Of a stretch of DNA of 54,966 bases, positions 30,301 through 38,600 are shown piece by piece. Under the pieces are notes generated by a model that was not told the DNA's origin, did not search any database, and was given only the letters and a program-made list of their open reading frames with translations. The position numbers and the translations under genes are program-made. The DNA is from an uncultured Marinicella sp. Lineage in GTDB: Bacteria > Pseudomonadota > Gammaproteobacteria > Xanthomonadales > Marinicellaceae. How positions within the stretch are numbered: position 1 is the first letter of the stretch; each line of letters opens with the position of its first letter. The stretch spans positions 1-54,966 of the forward strand of contig CALDFB010000066.1 of the NCBI GenBank assembly GCA_937942365.1, written 5' to 3'.

Positions 30301-33300
30301 CTTCATTGACAAGTAACTCCAAAGACTGAGGGTGTTCAGTGATCATTAAATCCGGATAAATAACCATCAATGTGACTGTACTGGATGTAACGGTTTGGCC
30401 ATCAGATACCAGCATCACTTTATAGGCACCTGCATCCTCATGATCCACTGCACCTAAATTCAGTACCGATGTCATGGCACTGCTATTGTCATCGATGACT
30501 ATATCGTCTTTATACCATTGGTAATCTATAGGCAAGCCGTTATTATCAGCCATGATTATATAACTGATCGTGGTTCCGGCTTGAACAGATTGCTCAACAG
30601 GGACAGGTTGTTGGGTGATGTTTATGCCTTGATTCACATCTAAGGGCGTGAAGCTCATCCAATTAATATTTGCACCTCCTGTCACAAAACTTAATTTGAA
30701 AACTTGCGGTTCTATTGCGGCTGTAAGCTCTACGGTTGTCTCATATACCTGCCAACCCATTTCGTTGATTCGAAAGGCCTCAGCCAACAATGGAGTTCCA
30801 TTCACCTCCACCTGAACTTCAGGAACCGGGTCTCCAAGATCGTTACCCCTGTTTGCCCATATTCGCAGTTCGTATGCTCCAGATTGCGTTACCATACGAG
30901 TATATTCCGTCCATTCCCCATCTGTGGTGTGATGTATAATCACCTGTCCACTTTGAATCTGAAACATATCTACAGCATCCTCATAACCACCTTCTCGCAA
31001 CCATGCAGATGGCTCAACTGTGCTGTCTAAAAATGACACACCTTGACCACCTATATCATAATCTTCAACTTCAATTCTTTCAGTTACATTATGCACCTGA
31101 TGAACATCAGGATAACTTAATTGTGGAGATTTTTTATTCACATTAATCTGACGTGTCTCAATCACATCTGAACCGACTTGTTGAAACTCTATTTTGAATT
31201 GGGCATCAGCACCGACCGACATCAAACCTTGAAGGCCATGTAATAATCCACAATTACCCGATTGACTGCGTTTGAGACTGTTGGTATTGATAATAACAGA
31301 CAGTTCATTGTTAAACCCTTGCAGACAAGAAGTGGCACTTGCTGAAGGTACACCATCTAACACTTTGGTGAACATGCAGGATATCAGTTCACTACCTGGG
31401 GCTCCTTGGATACTTAACCTGAGGTAACCTGGATTGGGGGCCTCAAATGCACACTCAGCTCCTGTTTTATGTTCAAAACTACCTAGTGATTCGTCATAAT
31501 AAAAATCTAAATCTACTGGTATTTCATCAGATACCGTTAAAACTTCTGGAGTTGAATCAATATCAGGTAAATAATGAACCACCAAATCAATTTGTGACAA
31601 TGGTGCAGCTAAAATATCTATATTTAAGGTGGCTGCAGAAGCAGCAAAACCGGATGAAATTAACTCATAATCAACCGTGCACTGACCTGCGCTGCCTTGA
31701 TTGGGTGTAAAGCTGATTATACCATCACCGTGGTGCTCAAACAGGCCATTATTAGTGCAACTACCTCCTGTAATCACCACTTGAAAATCAATCGCCACTG
31801 GACTTTCGTCATTGGCTGACAAATCAAAAACCAATTGTTGTGTTCCCTGTACAGCAGCCAAGTCGTTATGGGCAATGGGCCCAGCTAAACAATACATAGG
31901 TGCTGGAATCAAATCTGGAACAGGTATATCAGGATCACACTCGACTGTGACTTGATGAGTCGCATTGTTACCAAAAAAACCTGGGCCATTTTCTCTCAGC
32001 ATCGACCAGGTACTGATGTCGCTGCCAGATACTAAATCAACAGGCATTTGGGATTGATATTGAAAAGTATATATATCACCACAACCCACTTCTGTGCCAT
32101 TTGGTAGATATGCCCTTTCAGTAAACACACTACCGTTGAAAGTATCTAAACCAAAGCTGTTATTGCTACCTGGCGTATTCAACCAACTCAACTCGCCGGT
32201 ATTTTGTACTTCAACAGTGACGTTGGTTGTCATCCCACATTTTACAGGGTCATCAGTTATGACAGATAAAACTTGTGCATCAAATAAGGTTGTTGGAACG
32301 ACTCCATTAGAACATTGGCTGGCAGCACAACCATGTGACATACTATATTGAGCAACCTCACCCATCATCAACCCAGGCCTGAGGTTTCCAGGAGGGTTGT
32401 TAGGGAAAGGGTTAGTATCTATGGCATCATCTTGAACCAAAATACGCCAGAAAGAGTCAAAAGTGACTGAATCACCCAAAACCTCATCACGGTACAGCGG
32501 TATATCAAAAGTAACCGTCTCATTACACTCAATATGATCATCTGTGATTAAATCAATGACATTGATGGTTGCCAATTCATCTGTGGTTATATCACGCCAA
32601 CCTGCATTTTCTGCATCTATCACTCTGGCCAAAGCCAGATCTGAAGGGAGTAAACTTGAATCCAAGGTCACATTGTCTCTGTTCCAGACTTTTGTACCCA
32701 GGTTTCTTAAAGTCACACTTACGGTTGTGGATTCATCACAACCCAAAAAATCGGTACCTTTAATCACACTAACAACTTCTGCATCCCAGTTGATGCGGTC
32801 TGGATCAAATGGACAACCAGGTACACCTGTACCTGATGTTTCCTTCAAATACAGCACAACATCACAGCGAAAAGGACTGGCTCCACCAGCACAACCATAT
32901 GGGTTTGGATTGGCAGTGCCCGACCCAAAATTCACTGTGGTTGTTGAATCCACGGTAATTTCACCACCTGCCGTGGTATGGCTTGCCATAACAGAAAGTA
33001 GGTCAGACCCACTACCAGCCAAACTTGACGTATCCGGATTAAACCACTCTATGGCATAGGTACCTGGGGCTAGCTGTACAGCAAAAGCCCTATCATTGGG
33101 CTGATAAACCAAATACTGTTCACCAACGATAGCAAGCGAATAGCCAGTGGAAGATGGTGTGGTGCTGTTTTGCGCTTGAATATTGGCACGAGAAAGATCA
33201 AATTCTTTGGCATAAACCCGTGCTTGGCCTTGGTAAGTTCTGGCAAACTTATAAGCTGGGTTATTGGGGTTTGCACCACTGTCACCAAAATCATCGGACC

Positions 33301-34453
33301 CTATGGGATTTTGTATGGCATCCATCAAAATCGGATTCAACCCTCGCAGCATACTTTTCCACACCCATTGACGATATACATGTTTATCAGTCTCCCCCAA
33401 CACACATTTAATGTGATCAGTGTCCAAGATAACTACTTTATTCTGGTTATTATGCGCAGGATTAAAAGCATAGCCTGAAGCGTTGGGGTTACCACAACCA
33501 CCAGACCACCCAGGAGACACCCAATCTGCAGGACTGTTAAAGACGTCTGCATTGTTGCCATTTTGACCGTAAATCGTCATACCTATTGGGTGTTTAATAC
33601 CCCCTATTGCTAATTGCTCAGATTTAATGAAATCAATCACATCATATTGCCAATTTTTTGAACAATATCCGCCACTACAAATGTCTTCATTACTCACTTC
33701 ATACAGCACATTATCTTCATCCTTTAAAGTTTCAAGTACTTTTTTAATGTAAGATTTTTGTAGATTGACTATGATCTTCTCCATACCAGATGCAGAAGTA
33801 TTAAGATCCAACGTGTGAATTTCCTCACCATCAGAGTTATTATTCAAATCTCCATCGACCCCATTCATGTTGTTATTGATGTTAAATGGATGAAAGTTCC
33901 AAGGCTGCCAGTCCAGAAATGGTTTTTTATAATAGGAAAACCCCTGAAACAACATCACACTGACATAAATGTTCTTTGCTTTGGCTTGCCTGACCCGATC
34001 TCTCAGCTCCACGAAATACCCATTTCTGAATTTCACCTTGTCATAAAATACATCGAAGTCTGGTACATTATTCGGACTAAGCACGCCATCATACAAATCA
34101 AAATTTGGGTTAGAAGCACTGTGACCTGAACCACGTTCCCAAGGTAACCAATGAATATTCTCATTAGGCAGTTCTGGATCACCAATTTGGGTTGATTCCC
34201 AGACCCACATTCGCATGAAATTATGTTGATGCCGTTGCATCAAATTCAGATATTCTGGGTAATCGAAAAGGGGTCTGTTATCACCCCAGTTTTGTAAATT
34301 ATCCCAGGTGTGTGAACCGGTTAAATAAACATGTTCGCCCGTGTCTACATCCTTGAAATAACGACCATCTCTGACCAATGCCCCGGCATGAAGAAGTGAC
34401 AACGGCAGTAATACCAACAACAGCCCTAATAGTTTATTTTTCATTTCTAGCAC
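27347..34453 (-). CDS. Giant secreted modular glycosidase-like protein: TIM barrel, NBR1-Ig-like, YDESLG module, CBM6-like, Ig-like, cadherin-like repeats, C-terminal LamG/jelly-roll-like
   Basis: Signal peptide. 'GRYFKDVDTGEHVYLTGSHTWDNLQ', 'NVLYEVSNED', 'VVILDTDHIKCVLGETDKHVYRQWVWKSMLRGLNPILMD' (DUF4038/GH5-like barrel). 'RIEVEDYDIGGQGVSF...' (CBM6). 'YQWYKDDIVIDD' and 'YQWYKRVNDTD' (Ig). Multiple 'LLHNDRPVGDVTL...YSPSSQFWLTGYDELTYQA' repeats. Confidence 0.8.
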   Translation of the reverse strand: MLEMKNKLLGLLLVLLPLSLLHAGALVRDGRYFKDVDTGEHVYLTGSHTWDNLQNWGDNRPLFDYPEYLNLMQRHQHNFMRMWVWESTQIGDPELPNENIHWLPWERGSGHSASNPNFDLYDGVLSPNNVPDFDVFYDKVKFRNGYFVELRDRVRQAKAKNIYVSVMLFQGFSYYKKPFLDWQPWNFHPFNINNNMNGVDGDLNNNSDGEEIHTLDLNTSASGMEKIIVNLQKSYIKKVLETLKDEDNVLYEVSNEDICSGGYCSKNWQYDVIDFIKSEQLAIGGIKHPIGMTIYGQNGNNADVFNSPADWVSPGWSGGCGNPNASGYAFNPAHNNQNKVVILDTDHIKCVLGETDKHVYRQWVWKSMLRGLNPILMDAIQNPIGSDDFGDSGANPNNPAYKFARTYQGQARVYAKEFDLSRANIQAQNSTTPSSTGYSLAIVGEQYLVYQPNDRAFAVQLAPGTYAIEWFNPDTSSLAGSGSDLLSVMASHTTAGGEITVDSTTTVNFGSGTANPNPYGCAGGASPFRCDVVLYLKETSGTGVPGCPFDPDRINWDAEVVSVIKGTDFLGCDESTTVSVTLRNLGTKVWNRDNVTLDSSLLPSDLALARVIDAENAGWRDITTDELATINVIDLITDDHIECNETVTFDIPLYRDEVLGDSVTFDSFWRILVQDDAIDTNPFPNNPPGNLRPGLMMGEVAQYSMSHGCAASQCSNGVVPTTLFDAQVLSVITDDPVKCGMTTNVTVEVQNTGELSWLNTPGSNNSFGLDTFNGSVFTERAYLPNGTEVGCGDIYTFQYQSQMPVDLVSGSDISTWSMLRENGPGFFGNNATHQVTVECDPDIPVPDLIPAPMYCLAGPIAHNDLAAVQGTQQLVFDLSANDESPVAIDFQVVITGGSCTNNGLFEHHGDGIISFTPNQGSAGQCTVDYELISSGFAASAATLNIDILAAPLSQIDLVVHYLPDIDSTPEVLTVSDEIPVDLDFYYDESLGSFEHKTGAECAFEAPNPGYLRLSIQGAPGSELISCMFTKVLDGVPSASATSCLQGFNNELSVIINTNSLKRSQSGNCGLLHGLQGLMSVGADAQFKIEFQQVGSDVIETRQINVNKKSPQLSYPDVHQVHNVTERIEVEDYDIGGQGVSFLDSTVEPSAWLREGGYEDAVDMFQIQSGQVIIHHTTDGEWTEYTRMVTQSGAYELRIWANRGNDLGDPVPEVQVEVNGTPLLAEAFRINEMGWQVYETTVELTAAIEPQVFKLSFVTGGANINWMSFTPLDVNQGINITQQPVPVEQSVQAGTTISYIIMADNNGLPIDYQWYKDDIVIDDNSSAMTSVLNLGAVDHEDAGAYKVMLVSDGQTVTSSTVTLMVIYPDLMITEHPQSLELLVNEEAKLDVSVTGGEGPYSYQWYKRVNDTDILISGASEYQLFFPAVQESDEGMYFVTVDSNDGQQVISDSAEITVNSEVDAIDDVYLINPDEVPGQEIIPGDIVHIRADRFILNNDLPVGEVVLDDDTQNPSFKNFTVNGSLFNNRKQNVSYRIEHRDFPELNDSAIIEVFHNTPLTQTDYVVACEDGIPINPLIINVVDLLTNDKPQDRLKITDVTGANYDVATGTISYTVSSNFCGDPNAREEINYSATLDVDWIPSVDNPTEAQTVIETVNVVSQAPIVAVDLDYLINYSETAVRFNVLGEVIFDQVINPKELELEFAEFNIQNSHGTLWSGLGMANLFYNPDEDFWSRGYSIFTYTVKEKHGNFTSSAQIRLLAAPDTFDDIYIAQTPSVGDLLQQQINIPAIELLHNDRPVGDVTLLGVQDGSHGSAELSDGEIIYSPSSQFWLTGYDELTYQATLDHQLPGIAEAKITLIADYAFIAGDDAYGDYPFGSNPIADLALNDWPLDLSEAVIPLLGQTSQFGGSISFQGSSNQNWGYTPPGGSGVFPVQGYDSFEYRAEINLQNEIPEQVTGQVWLYAHDIPALIANPDMVSMVSGATELIIPTNQLLLNDVGDDILFSNMVRPPLYGRVFVGLNGTLRYIPNQGSNGIDQLDSFTYQIINSQGRKSLPALVEIKAIDFNLFNDIVLIENQANELSIIPSMLIQNDLPYDQITVQAEVNDTQYATMGIARGEPSIQDNFVFQYFPGNSFWLRGWDQFNYFAVADNLPHIDEKSAVVTVVSEPTNVEHVFADSVEDRLLERWSVIESGGGQVSVMSEAAIAGEYGVSMQINGYEQKAYITDNTPDDETDYQAQFLFNPNNINTGNSTVALLRLTGNAGLALQIRVRSKPIGYEIIMDVWNNENQRFSTAWLPIENHSQLIHLDYKSSTADLGLAGLKVENQSRVEINDLTNDLKSINSVKIGAVNLSTESVLCSLFIDDFRSWRK

Positions 34454-34580
34454 CTCTTCATCTGTGTATATATGCTTTTTTGCATAAAACCAATTTAATC
34501 AACAGTAAAACTGTTGGTTTATCCTGATCAGAATCAAAAAACCTTTATCCTCTGACTGACCGGATAAATATCATTACCTC

Positions 34581-35567
34581 TTAATCAATCTCACCATTGA
34601 CTTTCCTGATTAAAATACGCCTGGGATAACTTTGCCCATTGATGGTTGCAGAAAATTCAAACCAGTGAAAATTCGGCACACCTGGATTACCAGCTGGCAT
34701 ATGTTCACTATTCAAATCAGGCAGACATTGGCCACCTACAAAAATGGTGTCATAGTCATCGGTATTAATCACAGATACCTGTGGCGCCCTGCTATTAATG
34801 GCGTTAACTAAGGGCTGTGGACAGGTATGTGACTGTTCATCCCATGACCCTCGGAATGAACAACCATCAATCAATTCTGAGTGATGCAACTGCAGTTTAA
34901 GGTAGCTTGGATTTTCTGCGGTTCCCGCATCACACAAGCCACCAGCACGTTCTTCAAATCGACCCAAAGACTCGTCATATAACATGATAAAACTGCGTTC
35001 AAGATGATCCAGTAGATCACCACTGATGCCATGTGCAACTGCAGTTTCTGCTTGGCCAGAATGAACATCGATAAAATCTGCTTGCATTGAAACTGTAGCC
35101 ACCTGCGACAAACCGTTGGCTTGATACCTCACATTAAGTAGGTTCAAGCCTACGGTGGCTTGATTCCTTTCATTGAAAACCTTGATATAATGGTAGTTAC
35201 CAGATTGAGGACGCTCAAATAAACATCGAATGGTGGTAAATGGAATACCCAGAAAATCCTCACTGAATGCCGGAAACTCACAATCGGGACGAGGCTGATG
35301 CGTCTGCAAAACAGGAATGGAACCAAAATGGCTCCACATAAACACACCTGGATCCTGGGTCAGGTGGCCGATTTTCAAGTGGGCGGCATTGGCTGGAATC
35401 CAAATTTTAAAATATTTACTTTCCCACGGCCCCAAACTGAAATCAATGACTTGATTGTTGGTAATGGTTTGAACGCTTCTGTCTGAAACAAATTGATTAT
35501 TGGCCGTCGCTATCGCCGACATGCCAATGAGTAATATGTATATACTTAGTTTTTTCATTTTTTTCAC
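34581..35567 (-). CDS. Secreted protein: PPC-like N-terminal domain plus 'YDESLG' C-terminal module
   Basis: Signal peptide. 'YFKIWIPANAAHLKIGHLTQDPGVFMWSHFGSIPV...SGNYHYIKVF' resembles pre-peptidase C-terminal domains. C-terminal half aligns with part of the 27347-34453 protein. Confidence 0.65.
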   Translation of the reverse strand: MKKMKKLSIYILLIGMSAIATANNQFVSDRSVQTITNNQVIDFSLGPWESKYFKIWIPANAAHLKIGHLTQDPGVFMWSHFGSIPVLQTHQPRPDCEFPAFSEDFLGIPFTTIRCLFERPQSGNYHYIKVFNERNQATVGLNLLNVRYQANGLSQVATVSMQADFIDVHSGQAETAVAHGISGDLLDHLERSFIMLYDESLGRFEERAGGLCDAGTAENPSYLKLQLHHSELIDGCSFRGSWDEQSHTCPQPLVNAINSRAPQVSVINTDDYDTIFVGGQCLPDLNSEHMPAGNPGVPNFHWFEFSATINGQSYPRRILIRKVNGEID

Positions 35568-35660
35568 CTTTTCTGTTATTTATTCCCATGATGGTTTACA
35601 TTTATTAAATAACTCATTCGATCTTTGTTTAATTTTTAACAGTTACAAATTTCTTATTTT

Positions 35661-38600
35661 TCATTCTGTTTCCTCATCTTCTTTTTCTTCATTCTTTTCT
35701 TTTTTTAATTTTTCCTTAGCTTCTTTTGCTCGACGATCTATTTCAATTTGGAATGGATTAAAAGATTGAGTAAATCCTGAAATCTCTTTGCTAGCTTTAC
35801 CCACCAAATTTTTTGAACCCTTTATAAATTTACTTCCCGGAAGTGCGAAACTAGTTGCAAATAAACCAGCTTTTACCAACTTAGCAAGTTCCCCTGCTGC
35901 TTTCTTACTTCCCAAGGCTTTATTAAATACATTTAATAGGCGCTTACTTGAAGAAGCTGTAAAATTATTTATTTTTGTAGCAACATGTTTAGAAAATCCC
36001 ACTGATGCTTTTGCTCCAAGAAAATCAACAAATAAGATTGTTTGCAATGTAATTTTTACAGCTTTAAGCCCTCTAGCTGTGATATTTGCTTGTTTTTGTA
36101 ATAATTCGAGAGGACGATTTTTAATGTCGCCAAAGCCAGCATTCCTAAAACTTTGGCATGTTGAATCACAAAATGGACTTCTACCATCAGGGTCAGTTAA
36201 AGTTATTGGGTTATTTCGAACATAAGTAAAACGATTCCAGCTTTGTGGTGCACTCACTTCCCCTGATATCGGGTCTACACTTAAAAACCTTCCAAAAAAA
36301 GGTGAGTAATACCTGGCATGCATATAATCCAGATCACCGGATAAGTGGTTGCTGTTGCCATTTTTATCGCGTTCGTGACCGGTAAATAACAATTCTTCGG
36401 CATTTTGATCAGGGATATCGGTGTAGCCACCAAATGGGAACAGGTTATTGGCTTCAATAATAGCGCCATCATCATCGGTGACTCGGCGGCTGGTTCCGAG
36501 TTGATCCAGATGGAAGTGGTGCATGTCGCCGCCATCTAAAGCTGCAGCGATCAAACGGCTGCCTGCATAAATATATTCTTTCGCTAATGTTAATTCACTG
36601 TTGTTTTGATGAAAACGTCTGAGCACCTGATTGGTGGCACTGCGCGGTGTCCACTGGGTGCTGCCATCGGTTAAATCCAAAGTAGCCACACGTTCGCCTG
36701 ACGCACTGTATAAATAACTGCGGTTTTCGCCATTGGATGCGTTCATATCAGTGGCGCGGTTAAAGGCATCATAGTTGAAATGATAGTTTTCACTGCCCAA
36801 AGTGATGTCAGTCACATTGCCCGCGGCATCATAAGCTGCGTTACTTAATTGGTTGGTGCTTTGATCGATAGCAATGACTCCAGGCCCACTGTTAATTCCA
36901 CCATACTGACTGTTCATGGCAGTGATATTACCGTAGGCATCATAGCTAATTGTTTGGACCGCTGAACCAGCGGATGTCTGTACTTCTCCACGGGTCAACC
37001 GCCCCACTGCATCGTAAGTAAATTTATCCTCACCATTATGACCACCAACGCTGATGATATTTCCTGCTTGGTCATAATTAATCGGGCCGAACTGCCAAAT
37101 GTTTTTGTTATTAAACTGCGCTGTGATTTCAGCTAAACGCCACTGATAAGCATCCAGTTGTTGAATATCACTGACTCCATTGGAATGATGAAACACATTG
37201 AACGATCCATTGGCATGGTATAGAACAGAATTTACAAAACCGGGCACTGAAATCAGTAACCCTTGACTATAAGTGTAGTTAACAGTGCGGTTATTGATGT
37301 GATTACTACAGAAGGGTTCTGTGCATTGCGGATATTGCAGCTGCTCAACCAAACCCAAATCATTGTAGCTGCTTATTTCAGATTCGAAAGCTGCCTGTTC
37401 ACCGGCACGGATGCTGTAGCTCGATAATAAACCACCCTTTTGAGCATATTCAAAACGTTCAGCAACTGTTAAGTGATCCAGCGTTGATGGGCTGTCATGG
37501 GTTTTGATGTAATTATGGCGCCGCGCTCGTGTTAATTTGCCTTTGGTGAGGTTATTACCTTGGTTGGATCTGGCATAGAAAAAATCTTTCAGCAGGGTAA
37601 ACGATCCATCAACCACCTGGCTGACTCGGCCAGCTGGATCATAATAAGTAATGGTATCAAATGCAGTTCCTGGTGCATCTCGCTTAACCACATTACCAAT
37701 GGCATCATATTCAAGCCTGACCATTTTATTACCTAACTCCGGCTCTATGACAGATGTGATCAATCCACGGCCATCATAATTGAACAAGCGTTGTTGACCA
37801 TGACGATGTTGGCCATCATCACATATGAATGGATTGTAATCGGCTTCACTTGGATCATTGACACACACCGCAGTTAAACGATCATTTTGATCATAGGCAT
37901 AGGTGGTGAATTCAAAACCACTACCTGGTGTACGGTCCGAATTTTCCGCAACGCGAACCAAACGCCCAAAACCATCGTTGTACTGGTGTTTGGTGGCAGT
38001 TTGTTGTTCCACACCATGATGCGCCAGGTATTTAACTTTACTGGTGCTGACCCTATTGCCTTTATAACTGTTGATCACCTCACTGATTCGATCCGGCAAT
38101 GTGGCTTTACCCACTCGATTGAATCGATCATAATCAGTAAATTCAGTCAAACCGACACTGCCAGCTTGTCCAGGGCCTGCCCATAAGCCTTCTTTGATCA
38201 CCCTGCCATTGGCATCGTATTCAATAGTCCGCTCAGCCAGCCCAATTCCAGGCACAAGGTTTTGCTCCTTGGTTGTTTGACCAAAACCATCCATGGTTGT
38301 GATCGATTCGCCCAAGGTTTGACCAGATTCACAACCATTAAAATGTGTATTGTGATCAACGCCTGATGCACAAGTCAGGACTTTCAACTGAGGTTTGTCA
38401 GATGAACCACTAGCTGGAAAACTGTATTCAGTATGAACCCAAGCCAGGTCCTGTGGTTTAACTGCAGTTAAACGTGATAATTCATCAAATTCAAAAACAG
38501 TGGGTACGTCTGATGAATCGTAACTTTTTTTCACCAGTCCTGTGTATGGATCAATATCACGCCTGGCTATTTGTAACACTATGTCATCATCGCCACTCAC

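Noticed and set aside
32544-33059. 171-aa + strand ORF inside the giant minus-strand gene
   Set aside because: Lies entirely antisense to a well-supported modular CDS; low-complexity Ser/Thr/Val composition typical of antisense frames; no RBS or family signature.
35661-35740. Polypurine tract at the RHS 3' end as a phase-variation switch
   Set aside because: No perfect homopolymer or short-unit tandem repeat long enough to suggest slippage; explained by the KEKLKKEKNEEKEDEETE coding sequence.
35500-35769. 89-aa + strand ORF over the RHS 3' end
   Set aside because: The Ser/Phe-rich sequence is just the complement of the Lys/Glu-rich RHS tail.
35788-36225. 145-aa + strand ORF opposite the RHS C-terminal tail (considered as a missing immunity gene)
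   Set aside because: Antisense to the RHS CDS, composition mirrors the sense codons, no recognisable motif. Could not be supported as an immunity protein.
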